A DNA stretch of 11,787 bases from Dehalococcoidales bacterium (GCA_028706995.1 JAQTVR010000025.1:1-11787); one strand, 5' to 3'. Counted from the stretch's first letter, positions 1-6,937 are shown. Made by a program: numbers and translations. The notes: a model not told the origin generated them from the letters alone.

Positions 1-491
1 TAGCTATAAATAATCGCAATAATCCGACCGCTTTGGTTCTTACACGCCAAAAGCTACCTGTTATTGATAGACAAACAGTTGCTTCTGCCAGCGGTGTAAA
101 AAATGGTGGGTATATCTTATGGCAGGCCTCCGAAAACCCGGAAATAATCCTCATCGGGACAGGTTCTGAGGTACACATTGCCCTGAAAGCGGGGAAAATG
201 TTAAGTGAGCGCGGGATTAACTCTCGTGTCGTCTCGTTGCCATCCTGGGAGCTATTTGAGGCGCAAACCAGGGAATATAGGGATACGGTGCTTCCACCGG
301 TTATAAAGGCGCGGATTTCAATTGAAGCGGCCACTATCTTTGGCTGGGAACGATATGTAGGCACCGAAGGAATAGCCATTGGCATTGATCGGTTCGGGGC
401 TTCGGCGCCATCCGATATTCTGTATGAACAGTTCGGTTTTACCGCTGACAGGGTTGTATCTGAAGCTTTACGCTTGCTCAGGAAGGATTAA
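1..491 (+). CDS. tkt: Transketolase, C-terminal part (5' end outside the window)
   Basis: Transketolase moves two-carbon ketol units between sugar phosphates in the non-oxidative pentose phosphate pathway, using thiamine diphosphate, in the cytoplasm. The frame is open from base 3, so the true start lies upstream; about 162 residues are visible. They begin with NNPTALVLTRQKLPVI, the end of the pyrimidine-binding domain, and continue through the C-terminal domain. Seen there are an IGTGSEVHIAL segment, the VSLPSWELF segment, and the closing GIDRFGASAP and YEQFGFTADRVV motifs typical of bacterial Tkt. The reading frame ends in a TAA at 489-491. The thiamine-binding part cannot be judged. The facing neighbour is an epimerase of the same pathway. 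A C-terminal half-gene transketolase (split type) cannot be excluded because the N-terminus is missing. Confidence 0.93.
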   Translation, partial: AINNRNNPTALVLTRQKLPVIDRQTVASASGVKNGGYILWQASENPEIILIGTGSEVHIALKAGKMLSERGINSRVVSLPSWELFEAQTREYRDTVLPPVIKARISIEAATIFGWERYVGTEGIAIGIDRFGASAPSDILYEQFGFTADRVVSEALRLLRKD

Positions 492-514
492 GATTTAACC
501 AGGCATATATCCAG

Positions 515-1165
515 TTATAGATCGCCCTGTGCCAGGGCTTCAAGATGGCGATAACTCTCCGTTGGATCTTTTTGGCAAAAGATGGCGCTTCCGACACAAA
601 TTGAGTTTACTCCTGTTCTGGCGACAAGTGAAATATTGTTCTCTTTTATTCCGCCGTCCATGCCGGTTTCGATGCCGGGATAGAGCTTATGAAATTCAGT
701 AATTTTAGGTAGCACCTCCGGTAAAAATTTACTTCCGTAAAAACCCGGGTGAACCGACATAAAATAAACGCAATCCAACATATCTATCAGGGGATATATT
801 TCGGATATAGCAGTTTCGGGATTTATAGCTATACCGGCTTTTAATCCATGTTCCTTGATTTTTATAATTATGCTTGCGGGAGACTGTGCTGCCTCATAGT
901 GAAAAATTAACCGTTGAGCCCCTGCTTTACTGAAATCCTTTATATAATTTTCAGGGTCTTTTACCATCAGGTGTGCTTCCCATTTTAACATTGTCTTTAT
1001 TTGGAAGATATGTATTGCAGTAATACTGAGTGACGGCACGAACCATCCATCCATAATATCGATCTGTACGAAGTCGGTAAATTTCTCCGATTCATAGAGC
1101 ATACACCTTAGTGTTTCAGGGCTATCGGTTAAAATAGATGGCACTATTCGTATCTCGTTATTCAA
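515..1165 (-). CDS. rpe: Ribulose-phosphate 3-epimerase family protein, with altered metal-site residue
   Basis: Ribulose-phosphate 3-epimerase interconverts ribulose 5-phosphate and xylulose 5-phosphate, a substrate of transketolase, whose gene converges on this one. The protein is a full-length (about 216 residues) TIM barrel. From the N-terminus it has IRIVPSIL, QIDIMDGWFVPS (about 34-45), EAHLMV (His about 65), FHYEA, AINPET, SVHPGFYGSKF and MDGGI (Asp about 170), ending with VGSAIF. The two catalytic aspartates (about 36 and 170) and the second histidine are present. The first metal-ligand histidine, in the usual HxDxMDG, is glutamine here, and the usual NPGFGG loop reads HPGFYG. I chose the TTG at 1165 because AGGAG lies 5 bases before it. 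The upstream ATG at 1180 has no ribosome binding site and lies only about 10 bases after the likely transcription start. Another sugar-phosphate epimerase specificity is possible. Confidence 0.85.
   Translation of the reverse strand: MNNEIRIVPSILTDSPETLRCMLYESEKFTDFVQIDIMDGWFVPSLSITAIHIFQIKTMLKWEAHLMVKDPENYIKDFSKAGAQRLIFHYEAAQSPASIIIKIKEHGLKAGIAINPETAISEIYPLIDMLDCVYFMSVHPGFYGSKFLPEVLPKITEFHKLYPGIETGMDGGIKENNISLVARTGVNSICVGSAIFCQKDPTESYRHLEALAQGDL
524..538 (+). terminator. Small hairpin between convergent tkt and rpe
   Basis: A perfect 6-bp stem, GCCCTG / CAGGGC, with a 3-base loop lies 32 bases after the tkt stop. It is inside the last codons of rpe and has no T-run on either side. It could slow or end transcription between the convergent genes, but coding for ALAQGD explains the bases equally well. 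Confidence 0.25.
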
Positions 1166-1196
1166 GGTCACTCCTGGCATTGTTAGATTTAAATAT

Positions 1197-1225
1197 ATTA
1201 TAAGATAACTGATTGTTTTAAAAAA
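1197..1225 (-). promoter_or_regulatory. Possible rpe promoter
   Basis: On the minus strand a perfect TATAAT (1202-1197) sits in AT-rich DNA, with only a T-run at the -35 position. Transcription would begin near 1190 and give a short leader carrying the AGGAG at 1175-1171. rpe may instead be co-transcribed with the upstream homocysteine genes, as the gap is only about 70 bases. Confidence 0.35.
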
Positions 1226-1236
1226 TATTTAACATG

Positions 1237-1965
1237 TTAACGGGGGATCTCGCATATTTTTATATTCCCCCATATACCCATCTTATCGTCCTTAATAATA
1301 ACTACCCCTTTGAGTATTTTACTGTCCCGGGCGTAATCCAATCCATTATTAATATCGTTAACAGAAGATACTATGTTACCAATAGCCGTGGCGGCAGCGT
1401 CAGCCAGCAGTGCAGATTCGGCGACTACTACTGCGGCATCGGCTTTACCAAAGCTAAGTGAATGGCCTACCGTTCCGGAAGATGTGCATATACCCATTGA
1501 TGTCCCTTCACCCGGTATTTCCAGGCCGAATCTTTCGCTCAGAGGAGATTTTCCTGCATATATACCGATAATTCTGTCTTTTTGGCTCTTAAGGAATATA
1601 TCACCGCCATTTTCGATAATTATCTCCGGGGAATAAGCCAACAGTTCATTGCCAACGAACTGGGCAATAGCACCGGCAATCGTAGCCATAGGTCCGACAT
1701 TAAAATTTGCAGAGGCATCTGCCATTTCTTTAACGATTTGCGGACTATCTTTATCAATAGTTATGGGTTCAAGAGAGGTGGCAAATAATGGATATTTATG
1801 CATGTATCTTTCGATCTGCTCACGATATTTACCGACTAATTGGAACGTTTCATTTCTAAGGTTTGACGATGCCCGGATGTATAAATCGGTCTCTTTTATA
1901 ATTACATTGAAAGAGATCAGATTTTGTTCTTGGACCCAGTGTCTGTAAGTTCTTGGTTCATACAT
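1237..1965 (-). CDS. UPF0280 / COG2122 ApbE-like protein of homocysteine synthesis
   Basis: This is a UPF0280 (COG2122) family protein, related in fold to the flavin transferase ApbE. In methanogens and sulfate reducers, genetic studies link the family to sulfide assimilation into homocysteine; its exact chemistry is not settled. The 242-residue protein is full length. Motifs seen are GPMATIAGAIA (91-101), IIENGGDIFL (116-125), IGIYAG (133-138), GICTSSGTVGHSLSFGKADA (158-177) and ADAAATAIGN (188-197). No signal peptide or membrane segment is visible, so it is probably cytoplasmic. It starts 4 bases after the stop of the ferredoxin gene and has no clear ribosome binding site of its own, which suggests translational coupling. 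Its place directly after the DUF39 and NIL-ferredoxin genes supports the homocysteine role. Confidence 0.9.
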   Translation of the reverse strand: MYEPRTYRHWVQEQNLISFNVIIKETDLYIRASSNLRNETFQLVGKYREQIERYMHKYPLFATSLEPITIDKDSPQIVKEMADASANFNVGPMATIAGAIAQFVGNELLAYSPEIIIENGGDIFLKSQKDRIIGIYAGKSPLSERFGLEIPGEGTSMGICTSSGTVGHSLSFGKADAAVVVAESALLADAAATAIGNIVSSVNDINNGLDYARDSKILKGVVIIKDDKMGIWGNIKICEIPR

Positions 1966-1969
1966 AATT

Positions 1970-2380
1970 TTAGAAATGCAATTCCATCGCCCGGAGTGGG
2001 CATGCTTTCAGGCATAATCCACAGGCAATACACTTGGTATCATCAAAAGAGATAAGGCGGGTTTCGGTGTCCAGTTTAAAAGCCCTGGTAGGGCAAACGG
2101 TGATACATGCCCCGCAGTGAGTGCAGCGCGATTCATTACGAAGTACATTTTGTCCCAGTGATTGAATTCTGACGCCGGTATCTTTAAGGAATTTAATTCC
2201 CTTATCATAATTTACCTGGTTTCCGCGCAGTTCGATAACCATTAATCCTTCTTCATCTGGAATTATAGACGCCTTCATGATATTAAATTCAAGGTCATAA
2301 TCCTTTATAAGGTGATATACTATAGGCCTTTCCACCAAGCGGCCGGGGAAATGTAAAACTATCTTCTTAGAAACTATCAT
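1970..2380 (-). CDS. NIL domain plus two-cluster 4Fe-4S ferredoxin
   Basis: This is a 136-residue protein with a NIL domain (about 1-78) followed by a bacterial-type ferredoxin with two [4Fe-4S] motifs. The cysteines are C86, C89, C92 and C96 (CTHCGACITVCP), then C117, C120, C123 and C127 (CIACGLCLKACP), so both clusters are complete. In methanogens and Desulfovibrio the orthologue works with the DUF39 protein to build homocysteine from aspartate semialdehyde and sulfide. It presumably supplies electrons, perhaps for a persulfide or thiocarbonyl step; that mechanism is inference. The NIL fold otherwise occurs at the C-terminus of methionine ABC-transporter ATPases, so a ligand-sensing role is conceivable. 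The ATG at 2380 is preceded by GAGGA at a good distance. It is the middle gene of the three-gene unit, 47 bases after the DUF39 gene. Confidence 0.92.
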   Translation of the reverse strand: MIVSKKIVLHFPGRLVERPIVYHLIKDYDLEFNIMKASIIPDEEGLMVIELRGNQVNYDKGIKFLKDTGVRIQSLGQNVLRNESRCTHCGACITVCPTRAFKLDTETRLISFDDTKCIACGLCLKACPLRAMELHF

Positions 2381-2427
2381 TAAGGATTCCTCACTTTATC
2401 TGATATCACTCAAACCTTTAATGGATA

Positions 2428-3636
2428 TTATTCAACTATGGGACGTTCCTTCAGCGGTTTTGGTTTTATACCCGAATCTATTCCGGGGAGAGCTTCTACC
2501 GGCTGAGTCAGCAGAAACTTGCCATTTTGTATCCATTCTTTTAATATATTGGAGATCTTAATGGCACGCGAGTAACTGGATAAGGATGCGGTAGGTATCT
2601 GTTTACCCCGGATTACGATCCAGCCGCTCTTTAACTGCGCATAGCTAACTTCAGCTAAAATCTCTGTTTCCATGTGCGGATAGGCTGACGAATAATCGAT
2701 AACCGGAGCCAGTATATCGGCATCCGTTACCGTAGTATATTCGAGCATCTCTTCCGATAATACAGGTATGGGTATCCCGACTCCGACGGTAAGGGTACAT
2801 CCGTAGCCCAGCATACTGGTACCTATTAACCAATCGGAACTCATTTGCTTCATATCACCTATCAAGGCAAGAGTACCCGCACCTCTTGTAGGAACACCGC
2901 GCTCCGTCCTTGGCGCCGCGGGATTATGCTGTGTTCCCTGCCAGGCAACAAATCCGATACCACCGCCTAAGAATACTTTAATACCTATTCCTATAGTCTT
3001 ATAGTACGGATCATTAAAAAGCGGTGATAATTGTCCTGAGGTCGAATAATTGGCATTCCCCATATTGGGTTTCAATATTCCCATGTATGTATAAATAATT
3101 TTATTTGACAGGTTAACGGCTACATTATAGTTTTGATAGGCATTTCGTGGATTAAACAAGACCGCCTCATTTACATCTTTTATATTTATCCATGTTTCCA
3201 GTTTCTTTCTCGGATAGCAGTCTGTTCCATAAGCGGTAGCAGTCAGGCGAATATCTTTTCCGTCCACCAATTTTTCAATAACATGTCCGCCGCCGAAGTT
3301 AAATTCTCCGGGATAGATCCTGTTTCTCGGGTCATCATCAGGCAGGGCATTGGCTCCGATGAAAAGGTCTGCTGCCGCTAACGCGGCATAAGTCTGAACA
3401 TCATCAAGATATACCCTGCCTCCGCCGAGTTTTATACGCGGATTGGAGTGCCCGATATTTATAAAAGCGCCGGAGGAACACATGGGGCCAAAGGTGCCTG
3501 TTGTCACTACATCGACTTCCTGTGCCGTCTTTTTAATGCCTTTTTCTTTGGCAATACCGATTATCTCTTCAGCATTAACAACTACGGCGTTCCCCTTGCG
3601 TATCTTTTCATTTATTTCTTCGATCGTTTTGGGCAT
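2428..3636 (-). CDS. DUF39 homocysteine biosynthesis protein (HcyBio family)
   Basis: DUF39 (COG1900) proteins are needed, with the NIL-ferredoxin, to make homocysteine directly from aspartate semialdehyde and sulfide. This replaces the usual activated-homoserine route. The 402-residue protein is full length for the short form, without C-terminal CBS domains. Features seen are the opening TIEEINEKIRKGNAVVV, GTFGPMCSSGAF with Cys53, the Gly-rich FNFGGGHVIEKL region, AYGTDCYPRK with Cys140, and GGGIGFVAWQGTQH. Two conserved cysteines at about these positions are thought to carry the persulfide in the methanogen enzyme, and both are present. GAGGAG lies 8 bases before the ATG. It is the first gene of the minus-strand unit and follows a good promoter. 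Oxygen sensitivity and a strictly anaerobic host are inferred from the pathway. Confidence 0.92.
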   Translation of the reverse strand: MPKTIEEINEKIRKGNAVVVNAEEIIGIAKEKGIKKTAQEVDVVTTGTFGPMCSSGAFINIGHSNPRIKLGGGRVYLDDVQTYAALAAADLFIGANALPDDDPRNRIYPGEFNFGGGHVIEKLVDGKDIRLTATAYGTDCYPRKKLETWINIKDVNEAVLFNPRNAYQNYNVAVNLSNKIIYTYMGILKPNMGNANYSTSGQLSPLFNDPYYKTIGIGIKVFLGGGIGFVAWQGTQHNPAAPRTERGVPTRGAGTLALIGDMKQMSSDWLIGTSMLGYGCTLTVGVGIPIPVLSEEMLEYTTVTDADILAPVIDYSSAYPHMETEILAEVSYAQLKSGWIVIRGKQIPTASLSSYSRAIKISNILKEWIQNGKFLLTQPVEALPGIDSGIKPKPLKERPIVE

Positions 3637-3662
3637 GGTTTGGACTCCTCGTACAGGTCATA

Positions 3663-3848
3663 AATATTGATTTTGCTCAAATAAAATTACGGTAAATATG
3701 TAAATGATAATCTCAAAAGAATAACTTGTCAATCGTTTTATAGCTTTGCCTATGCCTGCCGGTTTCAGGTAACACCGTCTCGGTAATTTAATACCTCAAC
3801 TTGATAATAGTCAAATAGTACTTTTTTATATTAATATTGATTTGCTCA
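3663..3848. repeat. Near-identical 16-17 base direct repeat pair in the divergent gap
   Basis: AATATTGATTTTGCTCA (3663-3679) and AATATTGATTTGCTCA (3833-3848) differ by one T. The first copy lies in the leader of the DUF39 unit and the second just upstream of the -35 of the pilT promoter. A shared operator is possible. Chance in AT-rich DNA is the alternative. The rest of this gap (3637-3913) holds only the two promoters. Confidence 0.35.
3704..3732 (-). promoter_or_regulatory. Sigma70-type promoter for the homocysteine genes
   Basis: On the minus strand TTGACA (3732-3727) is followed after 17 bases by TATCAT (3709-3704). The predicted leader of about 60 bases contains the GAGGAG site. It is too short for a methionine-responsive riboswitch such as SAM or T-box, and none is seen. 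Confidence 0.7.
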
Positions 3849-3853
3849 GGCCA

Positions 3854-3883
3854 TTGATAAAAATATTATTGTGGTATTATAAT
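3854..3883 (+). promoter_or_regulatory. Sigma70-type promoter for pilT-birA
   Basis: TTGATA (3854-3859) is followed after 18 bases by a perfect TATAAT (3878-3883). The start of transcription would fall near 3890, leaving a leader of about 24 bases before the pilT ATG at 3914. Confidence 0.7.
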
Positions 3884-3913
3884 CTATAAATAAGCTATTG
3901 TTTGGAGATGTCA

Positions 3914-4966
3914 ATGGATATAGGTTATCTGCTGGATTTAATGGTAAAAAAATTAGCATCAGACCTGCATGTCAGGGTATTTAGCCCACCGGTATTACGT
4001 ATCGATGGAGAGTTGATCGTTCAGGAGGACTTACCAGTTTCTTCTATAAAGGAAGTGGAATCGGCATTCGAGCACGTAACTACACCGGAACAGAGAGAGG
4101 TATTCTATAAAACGAAGGAATTGGATTTCGCTTACAGTATTCCGGGATTAGCACGTTTCAGGGTTAGTGTACTTAGGCAAAGAGGAACGATAAGCCTGGC
4201 TTTCAGGTCGGTCCCATTTAAAATATTTACTATTGACCAATTGCAATTACCCCAGCTTTGTAAACAACTTGTGCAAAAACCCAGAGGACTGATTTTAGTT
4301 ACCGGGCCGACCGGTAGCGGGAAATCAACGACTATGGCAGCTATGATCGACCACTTGAATGATACGATGAGAAGGAATGTCATTACAATAGAAGATCCTA
4401 TTGAATATTTACACTCGAACAAGAAATGCCTTATAGCCCAACGAGATCTTGGAGACGATACGAACTCATTCGATATTGCTTTGATCCATGCACTCAGGCA
4501 TGACCCGGATGTTATTGTTGTCGGTGAAATGCGAGACCTGCCGACTGTAACTACTGCCCTCAGGGCTGCTGAAACGGGGCACCTTGTTCTGGCGACATTA
4601 CATACTGTCGATGCTTCGCAAACCGTTGACCGTGTGATCGATATGTATCCATCGGATCAGCAACCTCAGATCAGGCTTCAATTTTCACAGGTGCTTGTAG
4701 CGATAATATCACAGGCACTGTTACCTAGGCTGCAAACAAAGGGACGAATCGGGGCTTTTGAAATACTACTTGCCAATCCTGCAGTAAGGAATTTAATACG
4801 CGAGGGAAAAACCTTCGAACTTGCGAGTATCATGCAGTTAAATAGTGCTCTGGGAATGCAGACGCTGGATAACTGCCTGGCGGAATTTGTTAAACATAAA
4901 TTAGTATCCAGAGAAGAAGCGTTATTAAGAAGCAGTCATCCCGATAGATTAGAAAAGATGATCTGA
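3914..4966 (+). CDS. pilT: PilT-type twitching motility / pilus retraction ATPase
   Basis: This is a hexameric secretion-type ATPase of the PilT family, which drives retraction of type IV pili at the cytoplasmic membrane. With the ATG at 3914 it has 350 residues, the usual PilT length, and begins MDIGYLLDLMVKKLASDLH as in PilT. Seen in order are the N-terminal PAS-like domain (1-100), Walker A GPTGSGKST (131-139), Asp box ITIEDPIEYLH (about 157-167), Walker B DPDVIVVGEMRD (197-208), His box ETGHLVLATLHT (about 220-231) and the PilT-specific AVRNLIRE motif (about 290-297). All catalytic motifs look intact. GGAG lies 6 bases before the ATG at 3914, which favours this start over ATG 3908 and TTG 3902. 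No other pilus genes are in the window, so its partner machine must be encoded elsewhere. Confidence 0.93.
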   Translation: MDIGYLLDLMVKKLASDLHVRVFSPPVLRIDGELIVQEDLPVSSIKEVESAFEHVTTPEQREVFYKTKELDFAYSIPGLARFRVSVLRQRGTISLAFRSVPFKIFTIDQLQLPQLCKQLVQKPRGLILVTGPTGSGKSTTMAAMIDHLNDTMRRNVITIEDPIEYLHSNKKCLIAQRDLGDDTNSFDIALIHALRHDPDVIVVGEMRDLPTVTTALRAAETGHLVLATLHTVDASQTVDRVIDMYPSDQQPQIRLQFSQVLVAIISQALLPRLQTKGRIGAFEILLANPAVRNLIREGKTFELASIMQLNSALGMQTLDNCLAEFVKHKLVSREEALLRSSHPDRLEKMI

Positions 4967-4998
4967 TTTATTCTATAATCTGATTGGGGGAAATTTTT

Positions 4999-5778
4999 AT
5001 GGTGAAAGACATCTTATCAGTTGAAAACGTCACCAATAAATTAGGTACTCATTTTATCGGGCAAAGTATTGTTGTCTATCCGCAGCTTGCATCGACCATG
5101 GAAATCGCCAAAATTGCTGCTATGAACAAGGTCATTGAGGGAACTGTCATAATCGCCGAGGAACAAACCTCGGGGAGAGGGCGGCTGGAAAGAGGTTGGA
5201 TATCACCGAAGGGCTGCGTTACTCTATCCATCATTCTTTATCCTGATATCAAGCATTTGTCGTCTCTGGTCATGGTAGCTTCACTGGCTATGCTGCATAC
5301 AATTAGAAGGGTTACCGGAATTAAAGCCTCTATTAAATGGCCCAACGATGTTTTAATAAAAGGGAAGAAAGTTTGCGGTATTCTTATAGAAAGCGCCATA
5401 AATAATAAAAATGTCAGCTATGCTGTGATTGGTATCGGTATAAATGTAAATCTTAATACAAGAGATTATGCTGAGATAGCTCCTATTGCTACCAGTTTGT
5501 CAGATGAGAAGAGGGAATATGTCTCGCGCCTGGATATAATCAGGAACTTGCTCGTTGAAACCGAGAAATTATATCTTTTATCCAGGAACAGTGATGCGGT
5601 TCATAAAGAGTGGCTTGATAATATGGATACCATTGGCAAAAAGGTCTGTGCCAAATCCGGTGAAAATATTTATGAAGGTACAGTCAAATCAGTATCGAAA
5701 GACGGGAGCTTAATACTCCTTCTACCCGATGGTAAACTGGTTAATTTTTCAGCAGGGGATGTTACCCTGGTAAAATAA
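4999..5778 (+). CDS. birA: Biotin--[acetyl-CoA-carboxylase] ligase, monofunctional
   Basis: The enzyme makes biotinyl-AMP from biotin and ATP and transfers biotin to the lysine of biotin-dependent carboxylases. The protein of 259 residues has the catalytic domain with EEQTSGRGRLERGW (biotinyl-AMP loop, GRGR at about 59-62), KWPNDVLI (113-120), KKVCGILIE with the conserved Lys near 124, and IGIGINVN (144-151). An SH3-like C-terminal domain follows from about 210. The N-terminal helix-turn-helix of E. coli BirA is absent, so it is an enzyme only and not a biotin-operon repressor. The usual STN near the start of the domain reads STM. The start is the ATG at 4999, with GGGGGA 8 bases upstream. 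It lies 32 bases after pilT on the same strand and is probably co-transcribed with it. No biotin synthesis genes are nearby. Confidence 0.92.
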   Translation: MVKDILSVENVTNKLGTHFIGQSIVVYPQLASTMEIAKIAAMNKVIEGTVIIAEEQTSGRGRLERGWISPKGCVTLSIILYPDIKHLSSLVMVASLAMLHTIRRVTGIKASIKWPNDVLIKGKKVCGILIESAINNKNVSYAVIGIGINVNLNTRDYAEIAPIATSLSDEKREYVSRLDIIRNLLVETEKLYLLSRNSDAVHKEWLDNMDTIGKKVCAKSGENIYEGTVKSVSKDGSLILLLPDGKLVNFSAGDVTLVK

Positions 5779-5791
5779 GATAACATCCCCT
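5754..5791. terminator. Inverted repeat between convergent birA and slipin genes
   Basis: AGGGGATGTTA (5754-5764) and TAACATCCCCT (5781-5791) form a perfect 11-bp stem with a 16-base loop that overlaps the birA stop codon. No long T-run follows on either strand, so it is not a textbook rho-independent terminator. Its place between convergent genes still suggests a two-way transcript end or a protective 3' stem. Confidence 0.5.
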
Positions 5792-5817
5792 TAAATTCAC
5801 ATAATATATTAGCTAAT

Positions 5818-6570
5818 CTATTTTTCGCCTTTCTTCATAAACATACTTATCAGGTCAATAGGAATCGGGAATATCAAAGTGCTATTCTTCTCAGAGGCTA
5901 TATCAGTGAGCGTTTGCAAATAACGCAATTGCAATGTTACAGGTTCCTTGGCTATTATTGTAGCTGCCTGCGCTAATTTTTCCGATGCCTGATATTCACC
6001 CTCGGCATGTATTATCTTGGCGCGTCTCTCTCTTTCCGCTTCCGCCTGGGCGGCCATTGAACGTCTCATCGTTTCAGGTAGCTCCACTTCTTTTATCTCG
6101 ACAGTGCTGACCTTTACGCCCCAGGGGTCGGTATGCTCATCGATGATTGACTGCAGTGTTTGATTAAGCTTTTCTCTTTTAGCCAATAACTCATCCAGTT
6201 CGGATTGACCGAGAACGTTTCGCAGTGTCGTCTGTGAAATCTGGGAAGTAGCTCTGATATGATCCAGGACTTTTACTACAGAAGCCTCAGGATCGACAAC
6301 CCTGAAATAAACAACCGCATTCACCCTTACAGTAACATTATCTTTAGTAATTACTTCCTGTGACGGAACATCCATAGTTACAACGCGCAGATCCACCTTT
6401 ACCATGCGGTCGACAAAAGGAATGATAAAGAATAAACCAGGCCCTTTTGCGCCGATCAATCTCCCCAGCCGGAAAATAACACCCCTTTCATATTCGGAAA
6501 CGACCTTAACCGATAATGAGATGATGAAAAGAACAATGACTAGGACTATAATAATAGTGTACAGATCCAT
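5818..6570 (-). CDS. Slipin (stomatin-like SPFH/Band 7 membrane protein)
   Basis: Slipins are membrane-anchored SPFH proteins that form large rings or scaffolds in the cytoplasmic membrane. Bacterial members are usually encoded with an NfeD partner and are implicated in membrane-domain organisation and membrane-protein quality control. The 250-residue protein has one N-terminal membrane helix (about 4-24) and the stomatin signature EYERGVIFRLGR (26-37) with GPGLFFIIPFVDR (43-55). The SPFH core follows, with VDLRVVTMDVPSQEVITKDN and TVRVNAVVYFRV. A charged, Ala/Glu-rich helical stretch (about 170-205, QAEAERERRAKIIHAEGEY) is likely to be a coiled coil. A GGAGG lies 7 bases before the ATG. The ATG shares its first base with the TAA of the upstream nfeD-like gene, so the two are translationally coupled. 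The substrate or partner protein is not evident. Confidence 0.92.
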   Translation of the reverse strand: MDLYTIIIVLVIVLFIISLSVKVVSEYERGVIFRLGRLIGAKGPGLFFIIPFVDRMVKVDLRVVTMDVPSQEVITKDNVTVRVNAVVYFRVVDPEASVVKVLDHIRATSQISQTTLRNVLGQSELDELLAKREKLNQTLQSIIDEHTDPWGVKVSTVEIKEVELPETMRRSMAAQAEAERERRAKIIHAEGEYQASEKLAQAATIIAKEPVTLQLRYLQTLTDIASEKNSTLIFPIPIDLISMFMKKGEK

Positions 6571-6893
6571 TAGCTTCCTCCTTCATTATTTTTTGAAACG
6601 TAAAGTTTCAGACCATCGGAATTTTTTATGATAACGTATTCCCCTGATTCGGCTACTCCTTTATCGATTACTGCCTGCCAGATCTCTCCTTCGTAAAATA
6701 CCGTACCCTCGGGATCAAGCGTCTTACGGACAATTACAGATTTACCTAAAAGGTCTTCTCTTCCGGTCGTTGCCTGTCTTTTATGTGCAATGACGATTCG
6801 GTCGATAACAAAAATAAGCAAAAAGACGGAAATAACTACTATAATGAAAATCAGCCATATATCCACTAAAAAATCCAAACCCTCCTTGTACAA
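6570..6893 (-). CDS. Short NfeD-family membrane protein (NfeD1b-like), slipin partner
   Basis: This is a short NfeD protein with one membrane helix (about 12-34, rich in I, V, F and L) followed by a C-terminal OB-fold domain. GREDLLGKSVIVRKTLDPEGTV and GEYVIIKNSDGLKLYV are typical of NfeD. It lacks the ClpP-like serine protease domain of the long form. Short NfeD proteins are almost always paired with a slipin, as here, and the OB domain is thought to bind the slipin scaffold. The start is unclear. The longest frame uses TTG at 6893, but AAGGAGG lies within its third to fifth codons. A later start, TTG 6878 or more likely GTG 6866 (98 residues, MDIWLIF), is therefore plausible although its spacing is not ideal. 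It ends in TAATG with the slipin start. Confidence 0.87.
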   Translation of the reverse strand: MYKEGLDFLVDIWLIFIIVVISVFLLIFVIDRIVIAHKRQATTGREDLLGKSVIVRKTLDPEGTVFYEGEIWQAVIDKGVAESGEYVIIKNSDGLKLYVSKNNEGGS

Positions 6894-6937
6894 GGATTAT
6901 ATGTGAATGATTAGATAGATTAAATCAGTATGTCTAA

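Noticed and set aside
1373..1948. Several plus-strand reading frames opposite the COG2122 gene
   Set aside because: They are opposite-strand shadows of a strongly conserved gene and have low-complexity translations.
3637..3703. SAM or T-box riboswitch in front of the homocysteine genes
   Set aside because: The leader after the predicted start is only about 60 bases and shows no conserved riboswitch helices or T-box sequence.
3733..3853. tRNA or small RNA gene in the pilT-DUF39 gap
   Set aside because: No cloverleaf, terminator or strong hairpin is visible. Only a 4-bp CCTG/CAGG stem was seen near 3757, which is not significant.
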